Below, in pieces: positions 19,426 through 27,335 of a DNA stretch of 64,000 nucleotides. Every line of letters begins with the position of its first letter. The stretch's first letter is position 1. Origin of the DNA: Staphylococcus americanisciuri (GTDB lineage Bacteria; Bacillota; Bacilli; Staphylococcales; Staphylococcaceae); assembly GCF_024814435.1 (NCBI RefSeq), contig NZ_JANUXY010000001.1, positions 62,001 to 126,000 on the forward strand. The letters run 5' to 3'. The notes under the pieces were generated by a model. The model was not told where the DNA came from, searched no databases, and worked only from the letters and a program-made list of their open reading frames with translations. The translations under genes were made by a program, and so were the position numbers.

Positions 19426-20412
19426 ATGTCAAAACGTGTAGTAGCTATTATATTGGCAGTTGTGATTGTGCTGAGTGGTATATTGATGAGTGTAATAACA
19501 ACATTGACATCATCATTTTTCAGTACACAAATCTCATTGGTAGAAGAGGCACCTAGTGTGATTGTCAAAGAAGGTGATGCTGCGAAACAAATTGCTGAGA
19601 TTGCTGTTAATGGGGAAATTATTGACGCAGACGCTGGTGGTTTATTCGGAGTGAGTGGCTACGATCATCAAGCAGCGCTGAAACAACTGGATACGATCAA
19701 AAAAGATAAGACAATTAAAGGTGTTTTATTAACAGTTGATAGTCCAGGCGGTAGTACATATGCGAGTGATGAATTTTATCAAAAGCTGAAAGAAGTTAAA
19801 GATTCAGGGAAGAAAATATACGTTCAAATGGGAACAATGGCAGCCTCAGGAGGGTACTATATTTCTGCACCTGCTGATAAAATTTATGCAGGTCCGCAAA
19901 CATTAACTGGCTCTATAGGTGTTATTTCAGAGTCGATTGATTACTCTGAATTATTGAGTAGCCTTGGCGTCAAAACAAATACTATCAAATCAGGGGAGCA
20001 CAAAGATATTATGAGCCCTTCAAAAGAAATGACGCCAGAAGAACGAGAGATTCTACAATCTATTAATAAAGACAGTTATGATCAGTTCATTAATGTTATT
20101 GTTAAAGGGCGTCATATGTCAGAGTCTCAAGTAAGAGCGTTAGCTGATGGACGTATATATAGTGCGCAACAAGCGAAGAAGAATGGACTTGTTGATGAAA
20201 TTGGTTATAAAGAAACAGCATTAAAAGATCTTAAAAAAGCGATCAATGCAGAAGATGCACAAGTGATTAGTTTTAATGAAGCAGATGCGGGCTTTGGGTC
20301 TTTATTTGGATTAAAGAGTGTCATAAAAGAGTTTCGTGCAGATGTACATCAAATAAAGTCTATCTTAAATAATGAATCACAAACGAGACCAATGTATAAA
20401 TATGAAGGGTAG
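19426..20412 (+). CDS. sppA: Signal peptide peptidase SppA
   Basis: A 328-residue membrane-anchored Ser-Lys protease that degrades leftover signal peptides. One N-terminal membrane helix is at about residues 5-28, then an external domain. Ser141 in MAASGGYYISAPAD is the nucleophile, and Lys193 in KSGEHKDIMS is the general base; the 52-residue interval matches B. subtilis Ser147/Lys199. VDSPGGS and TGSIGVISES form the oxyanion/core motifs. The short 36-kDa form is typical of Firmicutes. AAGGAGAGG lies upstream of the ATG. The RDD gene follows almost immediately, the same order as sppA-yteJ in B. subtilis, suggesting an operon. Confidence 0.93.
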   Translation: MSKRVVAIILAVVIVLSGILMSVITTLTSSFFSTQISLVEEAPSVIVKEGDAAKQIAEIAVNGEIIDADAGGLFGVSGYDHQAALKQLDTIKKDKTIKGVLLTVDSPGGSTYASDEFYQKLKEVKDSGKKIYVQMGTMAASGGYYISAPADKIYAGPQTLTGSIGVISESIDYSELLSSLGVKTNTIKSGEHKDIMSPSKEMTPEEREILQSINKDSYDQFINVIVKGRHMSESQVRALADGRIYSAQQAKKNGLVDEIGYKETALKDLKKAINAEDAQVISFNEADAGFGSLFGLKSVIKEFRADVHQIKSILNNESQTRPMYKYEG

Positions 20413-20421
20413 GTGTTTGGA

Positions 20422-21036
20422 ATGACAGAAGGAATAAATATTACCAATGCCAATCCAACACATGGACGTAATCGTTATGCCACGTCAACAATGGCAACTG
20501 TCCCACTATCGATGAGTCAGTACGAGCTAGATGCCTTTTTATATGCAGGTTTTGGTAGACGTTTTTTTAGTTACCTCATTGATCTCATTATTTTAGGCGC
20601 ACTATCACAGCTTGTTTTAACACCCATTTTGGCGTTGACTGGTATGAATGAATGGCAATTATGGATTTCTTATTTCAATGTTGAAAACTTGTTAAAAGCA
20701 CTTTTCTATTTTGCCTATTTTGTGTTGATGACACGATATTTTCAACAGACCTTGGGCAAAATGATATTAGGAATTAAAGTATATACACGTGATATTACAT
20801 CGCTATCATGGTCAGATGTGTTAATGCGTGAATGGGTTGGGCGTATTATCTCTAATGTCATGATGGGACTGCCGTATTTAGCAGTTATTTTTACGCCTAA
20901 ACATATTGGAGTGCATGATTATTTTGCTGATACGGTTGTCATTAAAGAAAAGTATTTAAAACATATTCAAGCAAGTCAAAATCAAATCCGTGAGAATGAA
21001 GCACAAAAGCGTCATAATGAAGAAGTGTATCACTAA
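20422..21036 (+). CDS. RDD-family membrane protein (YteJ-like)
   Basis: A 204-residue RDD-domain membrane protein. The domain has the Arg-rich entry GRRFFSYLIDLIILG, a second membrane pair around LLKALFYFAYFVLMTRYF, and a third near WVGRIISNVMMGLPYL, with the trailing HDYFADTVVI typical of RDD proteins. A hydrophilic charged tail ends the protein. A GTG at 20413 directly abuts the sppA stop, but AGGTG spaced 6 nt before ATG 20422 supports the later start. Pairing with sppA is conserved in Bacillus, where YteJ modulates SppA; that role here is inferred from context only. Confidence 0.8.
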   Translation: MTEGINITNANPTHGRNRYATSTMATVPLSMSQYELDAFLYAGFGRRFFSYLIDLIILGALSQLVLTPILALTGMNEWQLWISYFNVENLLKALFYFAYFVLMTRYFQQTLGKMILGIKVYTRDITSLSWSDVLMREWVGRIISNVMMGLPYLAVIFTPKHIGVHDYFADTVVIKEKYLKHIQASQNQIRENEAQKRHNEEVYH

Positions 21037-21405
21037 GATGAGGCAATACGGTCACCACAAATTATCTTTAGACAAACGCGCGTTAATCTTTTTGGATAAG
21101 GATTTAACGCGGATGATTAAGCTTATACCATGTTTAACACGTTAAAGATGAGATAGGTTAAACAATAAGATTGAGATAATGCATGAGGATTATGCTTGTC
21201 TCAATCTTTATTTTTTTATATGCTAAGAATAAGCATGTTATCATAACGACTGCTTAAAGTAGGTAATGATTATGTATTCAGTTCATCTGAGAGGATTATA
21301 TAGAAGGTACCATGCTATTAATGATATAATCCTTGACACTGTATTTATCGCATATTGATTTGATAATATAAAAAGAAAGATTAGATTTAGGAAAGGGCGT
21401 AAGTT
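21037..21405. other. Gene-free gap where tpx lies in relatives
   Basis: No gene. It contains a terminator at 21167-21217. In B. subtilis, and I believe in S. aureus, thiol peroxidase tpx lies between the sppA/RDD side and the ytxK-like gene; I see no trace of it here. Confidence 0.5.
21167..21217 (+). terminator. Terminator after the sppA-RDD operon
   Basis: AAGATTGAGATA at 21167-21178 pairs with TGTCTCAATCTT at 21197-21208 (with a G-T pair), followed by TATTTTTTT. Confidence 0.85.
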
Positions 21406-22344
21406 ATGACACAATCACCGTCAATCATGGAACAATTGTTTCAACAACTTGATGAAAAGACTAAAGCGTTAAACGAAGAGAACGGTCAAAGCTTTATTGA
21501 AAACTTAGGATTAGCGATGGAATATTTCTATGCGACTAATCGTACATTATTGGAGCAAGCAACATTCCAAGATAGACGTAAAGCCTTTCAATTTGCTTAT
21601 TTAAGCCAATTGCAACAAGAAGAAATTCAACCGAATCATCAAATTACGCCAGATAGTATTGGATTGGTCGTTGGCTTTTTAATTTCACAATTTGAGCCTG
21701 ATGCAAATATGCTACACATTGCCGATTTAGGTAGTGGTTCAGGTCATTTAAGTGCGACGATACATGATGTATTAAATGACGTAACTGTCATGCATCATTT
21801 AGTTGAGGTGGATTCAGTGTTGTCACGTGTTAGTATTCATTTGGCGAACTTCCTTGAAATACCGTTTGATGTGTACCCGCAAGATGCGATTATGCCATTA
21901 CCATTTGAAGATGCTGATGTCGTTGTTGGTGACTTGCCTATTGGTTATTATCCGTTAGATGAGCGTAGTCATGAAATGAATTTAGGTTTTGCTACAGGTC
22001 ATAGCTATGCGCATTATTTGATGATTGAACAAGCCATTGCAGCACTTAAACCTTCTGGCTATGCATTCTTAGTCGTGCCAACACAGCTTTTTGAAGGTGA
22101 ACACGTGAAACAGTTAGAAAATTTCATTGCTACAGAAACAGAGATGCAAGCATTTTTAAACTTACCTGCGAATTTATTTAAAAATAAAAATGCACAAAAA
22201 TCAATTCTCATATTACAACGCAAAGAATCAAACAAAACGAAGCCTGTAGAGGTTTTTCTAGCCAATATCCCTGATTTCAAGAGCCCACAATTGTTCCAAA
22301 ACTTCTTGATGGAACTCCAAACGTGGCGCACTGAAAATCATTAA
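21406..22344 (+). CDS. Class I SAM-dependent methyltransferase (YtxK-like)
   Basis: A 312-residue N6-adenine-type methyltransferase fold. A helical N-terminal domain of about 100 residues precedes the SAM motif IADLGSGSGHLSATI. The catalytic motif IV reads DLPIGYYP, the [DNS]PP[YF]-like block in which the second residue is Leu, and the C-terminal PANLFKNKNAQKSILILQR resembles type I N6-Mtase domains. No restriction subunit is nearby. In Bacillus the orthologous ytxK precedes ackA, and here ackA follows by 84 bp. The substrate is unknown; a housekeeping role rather than a restriction-modification role is inferred from its lone, conserved position. Confidence 0.82.
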   Translation: MTQSPSIMEQLFQQLDEKTKALNEENGQSFIENLGLAMEYFYATNRTLLEQATFQDRRKAFQFAYLSQLQQEEIQPNHQITPDSIGLVVGFLISQFEPDANMLHIADLGSGSGHLSATIHDVLNDVTVMHHLVEVDSVLSRVSIHLANFLEIPFDVYPQDAIMPLPFEDADVVVGDLPIGYYPLDERSHEMNLGFATGHSYAHYLMIEQAIAALKPSGYAFLVVPTQLFEGEHVKQLENFIATETEMQAFLNLPANLFKNKNAQKSILILQRKESNKTKPVEVFLANIPDFKSPQLFQNFLMELQTWRTENH

Positions 22345-22428
22345 AATAACCTGTGATACTCTTGAATTAGAACTGTATTAATGGTTAAATAGATGTGGAT
22401 AAATTTATATATACTGGAGGACGTTCCT

Positions 22429-23625
22429 ATGTCAAAGTTAATTTTGGCGATTAATGCTGGTAGTTCATCATTAAAGTTCCAATTAATCGAAATGCCGGAA
22501 GAAAAATTAGTCACAAAAGGTTTAGTTGAACGTATTGGATTAAACGATTCAATTTTTACAATTGAAGTTGACGGTGAAAAAATTAAAGAAGTGAGTGACA
22601 TTCCTAACCATGATGAAGCGGTTAATATTATGTTAGATAGCTTCCAAAAACATGGTGTCATCAATGATATTAATGATATTGATGGTACTGGACATCGTGT
22701 TGTACATGGTGGAGAAACATTCCCAGAATCAGCATTAGTAACAGATCAAGTAGTGAGTGATATTGAAAAATTAGCGGACTTAGCGCCGTTACACAACCCA
22801 GCGAACTTAATGGGTATTAATGCATTTAGAAAACTATTACCAAATATCCCACACGTGGCGGTATTTGATACTTCATTCCACCAAACAATGCCAGAATCAG
22901 CGTACTTATATAGCGTACCTTATGATTACTATAAAGATTATGGTATTCGTAAGTATGGCTTTCATGGTACAAGTCATAAGTATGTATCACAACGTGCAGC
23001 AGAAATATTGGACAAACCAATTGAAGAATTACGTATGATTTCATGTCATATTGGTAATGGTGCATCAATTACTGCAATTGATGGTGGGGAGTCTATTGAT
23101 ACGTCAATGGGATTCACACCGTTAGCAGGTGTAACAATGGGAACACGTTCTGGTAACATTGACCCAGCCTTAATTCCATTCATTATGGAAAAAACTGGCA
23201 AAACAGCTGAAGAAGTATTAAACGTATTAAACAAAGAATCTGGTTTACTAGGAATTACAGGCAAATCATCTGATTTACGTGATATCGAACAAGCAGCAAA
23301 CGATGGAGATGAACGTGCAGAACTTGCGCTAGAAATCTTCGCATCTCGCATTCATAAATATATAGGTACTTATGCATCACGTATGCATGGTGTGGATGTC
23401 ATCATCTTTACTGCGGGCGTTGGTGAAAACTCTGATGTTATTCGTGCTCGCGTATTAGAAGGATTAGAATTCATGGGTGTTTATTGGGATCCACGTAAAA
23501 ATGAAGGTGTACGTGGTAAAGAAGCAGAACTTCATTACCCGCATTCACCAGTAAAAGTTTTAGTCATCCCTACTAACGAAGAAGTTATGATTGCACGTGA
23601 CGTAGTAACTTTTGGTAATTTATAA
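22429..23625 (+). CDS. ackA: Acetate kinase
   Basis: A 398-residue cytosolic ASKHA-fold kinase interconverting acetyl-phosphate and acetate with ADP/ATP in overflow metabolism. Motifs: N-terminal [35 protein letters not shown], the [10 protein letters not shown] catalytic stretch, [13 protein letters not shown], and [12 protein letters not shown] near the end. The frame is open upstream, but CTGGAGG lies 8 nt before ATG 22429 and this gives the family length of about 400. It follows the YtxK-like methyltransferase and has its own terminator. In S. aureus this gene is followed by usp and ald, as I recall; here the conserved order stops at this gene. Confidence 0.97.
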   Translation: MSKLILAINAGSSSLKFQLIEMPEEKLVTKGLVERIGLNDSIFTIEVDGEKIKEVSDIPNHDEAVNIMLDSFQKHGVINDINDIDGTGHRVVHGGETFPESALVTDQVVSDIEKLADLAPLHNPANLMGINAFRKLLPNIPHVAVFDTSFHQTMPESAYLYSVPYDYYKDYGIRKYGFHGTSHKYVSQRAAEILDKPIEELRMISCHIGNGASITAIDGGESIDTSMGFTPLAGVTMGTRSGNIDPALIPFIMEKTGKTAEEVLNVLNKESGLLGITGKSSDLRDIEQAANDGDERAELALEIFASRIHKYIGTYASRMHGVDVIIFTAGVGENSDVIRARVLEGLEFMGVYWDPRKNEGVRGKEAELHYPHSPVKVLVIPTNEEVMIARDVVTFGNL

Positions 23626-23640
23626 TATTTAATAAAAGTA

Positions 23641-23681
23641 AAACTGCTAACAATTATAGATGTTGTTGGCAGTTTTTATTT
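23641..23681 (+). terminator. ackA terminator
   Basis: AAACTGCTAACAA pairs with TTGTTGGCAGTTT around a 9-nt loop, followed by TTATTT. It is 15 bp past the stop. Confidence 0.85.
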
Positions 23682-23849
23682 ATTCAAGCAGGAGATTGTC
23701 TTTAATTAAACTAAAATTGCAAAGGATATATAAAGAATATTGGAATTACTTGTCCCAATTACAGTGGAGAAAGACAAGATGAATCTCTATTATATGTTTG
23801 GTTTATAATGATTTTTCAACAGATGGGGTGCTTTAATGAGTGGAAGACT

Positions 23850-23897
23850 TAAAGAACAGTGACAACACTATTAAGTGCGATGTCTACTGTTCTTTAG
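23850..23897. terminator. Hairpin near the small membrane-protein gene
   Basis: AAAGAACAGT faces ACTGTTCTTT with a loop of roughly 25 nt, just downstream of the minus-strand gene at 23922-24116. No long T run, so terminator function is uncertain. It lies in the suspected rearrangement interval. Confidence 0.5.
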
Positions 23898-23921
23898 CTA
23901 TTATATGAAGGAATATGCAGT

Positions 23922-24116
23922 TTACTTTGAATTGCTATTTTTATCGTCTTTGTTACGCATTTTTTGAAGTACAAAGCCAGATATAATTCCGAGTAACACA
24001 CCGATGAAAGCACCAGCAATTAATGGAAGGTTAAAGAGATACTGCAATGTAAGGCTGAGAATAACAGCAAAAAAAATGATGAACAGTGACATGTAATTAT
24101 CTTTTAACGTTTTCAT
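23922..24116 (-). CDS. Small two-helix membrane protein, unknown function
   Basis: A 64-residue protein with two membrane segments (about residues 10-25 and 29-49, rich in Ile, Leu and Gly) and a highly charged C-terminal tail ending KMRNKDDKNSNSK. AGGAG lies 8 nt before ATG 24116; an upstream GTG overlaps that ribosome-binding site and is rejected. I recognise no family beyond generic small staphylococcal membrane proteins. It lies alone on the minus strand between ackA and the nuclease gene. Coding potential is supported by a proper ribosome binding site and amphipathic composition, not by homology I can name. Confidence 0.65.
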   Translation of the reverse strand: MKTLKDNYMSLFIIFFAVILSLTLQYLFNLPLIAGAFIGVLLGIISGFVLQKMRNKDDKNSNSK

Positions 24117-24259
24117 GTATTTCACTCCTATGCTACCTATTATAGCATCTCTCTATCAAAGGTAAATCGCTTATTAGCATAAGAATGATATATTATATCT
24201 TGACCCTTGATGATAAATTTACTATGATAATTCAGAAACTAAAAGATATAGGTGATGTC

Positions 24260-24769
24260 ATGAATAAAAAGCTATCTATAATCATTGTTGCGTTGGTTGC
24301 GATTGTCGTATTTGGTTTTCAATATTTAAATCACACTGGACCATTTGCTGATATCAATTCAGAGCAGAATGGAGATACATATACTGTCAAACGAGTCGTT
24401 GATGGTGATACGATTATTGTAAGTAAAGCTGGAAAAGAAGATGAGCGTGTTCGCTTAATCGGTGTTGATACACCTGAAACCGTTAAGCCAAACACACCTG
24501 TTCAACCATATGGTAAAGAAGCTTCTGATTTTACGAAAAAGCATTTGACCAATCAGACCGTGAGATTGGAATATGATCGTGAAAAGACGGATCGTTATGG
24601 TAGAACCTTAGCTTATGTATGGTTGGGTGATGATATGTTTAATGTGATGTTAGCTAAAGAAGGTTTAGCACGTGCGAAGTTCTATGCACCTAATGACAAA
24701 TATCGAATCTTGATTGAACAAGCGCAAAAAGAGGCGCAGAAAAAACAGTTGAATATTTGGGAACGTTAA
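24260..24769 (+). CDS. nuc2: Membrane-anchored thermonuclease (Nuc2 type)
   Basis: A 169-residue staphylococcal-nuclease-fold enzyme. One uncleaved N-terminal hydrophobic helix (about residues 5-21) suggests surface anchoring, as for S. aureus Nuc2 rather than secreted Nuc. Active-site residues align: Asp50 in VVDGDT, Arg65 in RVRLIGVD, Asp70 and Glu73 in VDTPETV, and Arg115 in DRYGRTLAYV. The enzyme cleaves DNA and RNA with calcium. AGGTGATG lies directly before ATG 24260; upstream in-frame ATGs lack ribosome binding sites. A strong terminator overlaps the stop. The lysC-hom-thr cluster follows shortly, as I recall for nuc2 in S. aureus. Confidence 0.9.
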   Translation: MNKKLSIIIVALVAIVVFGFQYLNHTGPFADINSEQNGDTYTVKRVVDGDTIIVSKAGKEDERVRLIGVDTPETVKPNTPVQPYGKEASDFTKKHLTNQTVRLEYDREKTDRYGRTLAYVWLGDDMFNVMLAKEGLARAKFYAPNDKYRILIEQAQKEAQKKQLNIWER

Positions 24770-24815
24770 AAAGTCTTTGTACGACACAAAACAGTGTTGT
24801 ACAAAGACTTTTTAT
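24768..24815 (+). terminator. nuc2 terminator
   Basis: A nearly perfect 20-bp stem (AAAAAGTCTTTGTACGACAC with its complement) around a 6-nt loop, ending TTTTTA. It begins within the stop codon. Confidence 0.92.
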
Positions 24816-24840
24816 TGTGCAATGTGAAAAATCAGACACT

Positions 24841-24963
24841 ATTGTAGTTCGAAATAAGTTGAAACAATGGTCTTCATTAGTCCATTGCAATTGTGTGATT
24901 TTTGCAAACTAAAAGAAAAAAAGGCAGAATGGCTCATCATGCCATTCCACCGCAAAAGTGTAG
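24841..24963 (-). repeat. Dispersed intergenic repeat, copy 2
   Basis: Read on the minus strand, this begins CTACACTTTTGCGGTGG, then ATGGCATGATGAG, and matches 12494-12618 on the plus strand. The match is about 32 of 37 over the first segment, with weaker collinear similarity (GCAAAAA, CACAAT, TTTCAACTTA) for another 80 bp. It lies between nuc2 and the SarA-family gene. Confidence 0.65.
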
Positions 24964-24990
24964 GTAGTGTAACTGATAGGTTGAAATAAA

Positions 24991-25359
24991 TTACGCATCA
25001 GAGAGAATCGATTTTTGGATTTGATCAAAGTTTTTTAAAATCTCATCCATTTTAGCATACTGTTCATCTGAAAATGTAATATATACTTTACGTTCGTCTT
25101 CATTTGAACGCTCTTTACCGATAATGCCTATTTCTGTTAGTGCTGTAAGAGATTTATGTACTTCCATCAAGCTAAAATCAATGGATTGTTTCACTTTATG
25201 AAGTGAAATACGTTGGCTTTCTGCTGATTTAAGATGATAGAGAAACAAGATATCATTAAGCTTTAGACCATATTGTTTTTTTATTTCACTAATAATTTTT
25301 TTTCGATGGGATTCATAGAAAAAGATAAGCTCAGAATCCATAGTGTGACCTTTTTTCAT
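24991..25359 (-). CDS. SarA/MarR-family transcriptional regulator
   Basis: A 122-residue single-domain winged-helix protein. The order of helices and the wing fit the staphylococcal SarA family: helix around LNDILFLYHL, recognition region VKQSIDFSLMEVHKSLTALTEIGIIGKERS, then the acidic-basic wing signature NEDERKVYITF and a C-terminal dimer helix. Length matches SarA/SarR/SarX-type single-domain members. AGGAG 7 nt before ATG 25359 sets the start; the frame continues upstream without a ribosome binding site. It sits beside a nuclease gene behind a promoter and a long AT-rich region with a near-perfect palindrome. Which family member it is, and its targets, I cannot say. Confidence 0.8.
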   Translation of the reverse strand: MKKGHTMDSELIFFYESHRKKIISEIKKQYGLKLNDILFLYHLKSAESQRISLHKVKQSIDFSLMEVHKSLTALTEIGIIGKERSNEDERKVYITFSDEQYAKMDEILKNFDQIQKSILSDA

Positions 25360-25412
25360 CGTTTCACTCCTTATACCACAATATGCAATATACAACATAT
25401 TATATTAAATTT

Positions 25413-25440
25413 TTTATACTTTTAAAAGCTAAACTTTCAA
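25413..25440 (-). promoter_or_regulatory. Promoter of the SarA-family gene
   Basis: On the minus strand, TTGAAA (25435-25440) and TATAAA (25413-25418) with a 16-bp spacer, 54 bp upstream of the start codon. Confidence 0.6.
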
Positions 25441-25750
25441 TATTGCTAAAATAAAGACATATATTATTAAAATATACAGATGAAGTCAATGACTATATAT
25501 GTAATTTTACCATTAAATTAATGAATTTCAATAATTTAATGATAAAATTAAAGATTTAAATATAAATTTTAAAAAAACAAACACCTAATAATGATTTAGA
25601 GAGATATTGAAGATGAAACTATTAAAAAATAATATCAATTAGATATATTATTACAGTTTGGGAAGATACTATTTGAAGATGACAAATAAAAATTAAAAGG
25701 AGAAAAATTAAGGGTGATTAATTTGGGTGTTAGTTATCTATGAAATAAAA
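25441..25750. promoter_or_regulatory. Very AT-rich region with a palindrome
   Basis: About 310 bp of strikingly AT-rich DNA with no convincing gene. It includes an inverted repeat with 19-nt arms (25502-25520 and 25532-25550), 18 of 19 paired, around an 11-nt spacer, upstream of the SarA-family promoter. Two tiny ORFs of about 9 codons, one preceded by AAAAGGAG near 25698, are not convincing. Confidence 0.55.
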
Positions 25751-25752
25751 AA

Positions 25753-25776
25753 GAGCCACTCATTAGTGAGTAGCTC
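25753..25776 (-). terminator. lysC terminator
   Basis: On the minus strand GAGCTACTCA pairs with TGAGTGGCTC (one unpaired base), followed by TTTTTTATTT. It is about 20 bp past the lysC stop. Confidence 0.85.
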
Positions 25777-25793
25777 GAACTTAATTCGTAATT

Positions 25794-27143
25794 TTATGCA
25801 TAACAGTTTTGATAACAAGCTTTTACAGCAGCCTCTGCTTCTTTGGTTGAAATACCGAACATCATTGAAATTTCAGATGATCCTTGATTGATCATTTTTA
25901 AGTTGATACCTGCGTTAGCAAGTGCCGATGTAATCTTGTTGGCTGTACCGACAACAGCACTCATACCTTCTCCAACAACCATCAATATTGCCAGATCATG
26001 TTCTACATTCAATTCGTCAATTTCACATTGTGAGCGGATTTCATTTAAAATCTTTTCTTCTTTGCCCTCTAATTGTGATGTACGCATGATGATGCTGATA
26101 TTATCAATTCCTGATGGCATATGGTCAAAAGACACTTCATTATCAGCTAATATTTTTAGTATTTTGGCAGTGAATCCGACTTGTCTATTCATTAAGTATT
26201 TTTTGATATTGATACTTGTAAATCCTTTATCACAGCTAATCCCTGTTACGACTCTACGGCGATTAATCTCTCTGTCATGAACGATGTATGTACCCGGATC
26301 ATCGGGGCGATTCGTATTTTTAATCACAACGGGGATACGATAGCGGTACAGTGGTTGTAATGCTTCATCATGAAATACACCAAACCCCGCATACGACAAT
26401 TCTCGCATTTCACGATATGTAATCTCATGAATAATTTCCGGTGACTTAATAATTGTTGGATTTGCACGATATATCCCTGATACATCGGTAAAATTCTCAT
26501 AAAGATCTGCTTTGACACCACGTGCAACAATCGCTCCCGTAATATCTGATCCTCCTCTAGGAAATGTGACAATATGGTCTGTTTCTGAATAACCAAAAAA
26601 ACCTGGAATAATGACCTTTTCTGCAATGTCACGTAGTTTGCTAATCTTTTCATAACTTGAAGATAAAATTTGCGCATTTTCAGGCTCGTCTGTCACGATA
26701 ATCCCAGCATCTTTCGGTGATAAATAAATCGTTGGTACGCCTTGTTGAGTATTATATGCCGCAATGATTTGAGCGTTAAAGTTTTCTCCTGATGACTTTA
26801 ACGCGTCTAACAAACGAGGCGGATTATTTTTAAGATGTTTGATGTGGTGTTCTAACGTATCGTCAATTTTTTGTAATAAATCAGTTTTAAGTCCAAGTTC
26901 ATCAATAATATCACTAAAACGTGCTAAAATTTCTTGCTTTTTTGTTTGATAGTCAAGCTGATTCATTACTTTTTCATATAATCTGATTAAAAGGTCGGTC
27001 GCTTTGGTATCTTCAGCATGACGTTTACCAGGTGCTGAAACGATGATAATTCGTCTCTCCTCATCACTATTAACAATATGTAAAACTTTTTTAATTTGTG
27101 TTGCTGTAGCGACGGAGCTACCACCAAATTTAGATACTTTCAT
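25794..27143 (-). CDS. lysC: Aspartate kinase
   Basis: A 449-residue kinase that phosphorylates aspartate, the first step to lysine, threonine, methionine and diaminopimelate. Motifs: N-terminal KVSKFGGSSVATA, the DITGAIVARG active-site stretch preceded by FPRGGS, and paired ACT domains in the C-terminal 150 residues (ending SSEISMMFGISTKEAEAAVKACYQ). ATG 27143 begins with the conserved MKVSKFGG; a ribosome binding site AAAGG is about 12 nt away, slightly long. An upstream ATG at 27167 has no ribosome binding site. It is divergent from hom-thrC-thrB, matching the S. aureus arrangement. No lysine riboswitch is visible upstream. Confidence 0.95.
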   Translation of the reverse strand: MKVSKFGGSSVATATQIKKVLHIVNSDEERRIIIVSAPGKRHAEDTKATDLLIRLYEKVMNQLDYQTKKQEILARFSDIIDELGLKTDLLQKIDDTLEHHIKHLKNNPPRLLDALKSSGENFNAQIIAAYNTQQGVPTIYLSPKDAGIIVTDEPENAQILSSSYEKISKLRDIAEKVIIPGFFGYSETDHIVTFPRGGSDITGAIVARGVKADLYENFTDVSGIYRANPTIIKSPEIIHEITYREMRELSYAGFGVFHDEALQPLYRYRIPVVIKNTNRPDDPGTYIVHDREINRRRVVTGISCDKGFTSINIKKYLMNRQVGFTAKILKILADNEVSFDHMPSGIDNISIIMRTSQLEGKEEKILNEIRSQCEIDELNVEHDLAILMVVGEGMSAVVGTANKITSALANAGINLKMINQGSSEISMMFGISTKEAEAAVKACYQNCYA

Positions 27144-27226
27144 AACTAGATACAACCTTTCATTCATAATAGTTTTCTCATTCAGTTTTGTACTGAAAAA
27201 TGGTATGATAGAGATGTGTTTTTTGA

Positions 27227-27241
27227 AATTTTTAGAACTTT
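27227..27241. promoter_or_regulatory. Candidate CodY box in the lysC/hom divergent region
   Basis: AATTTTTAGAACTTT matches the CodY consensus AATTTTCWGAAAATT at 12 of 15 positions and lies between divergent lysC and hom. CodY control of threonine/aspartate-family genes is known in staphylococci; the site is a sequence-only guess. Confidence 0.35.
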
Positions 27242-27335
27242 ACAAACTTTGTGAATGAACTTATACTAAACTATATTTATCCATATTTCAATATGTATAT
27301 AATAATTTTGTGCAAAACAATCGGAGGGATATTAC

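Noticed and set aside
25441..25750. Small peptide genes such as a PSM-like toxin in the AT-rich region
   Set aside because: Only ORFs of about 9 codons with no hydrophobic amphipathic pattern; no support beyond one AAAAGGAG sequence.
27144..27335. Lysine riboswitch or threonine T-box ahead of lysC/hom
   Set aside because: The divergent spacer is only 192 bp and shows no T-box core, specifier stem or lysine-riboswitch-like conserved stretch.
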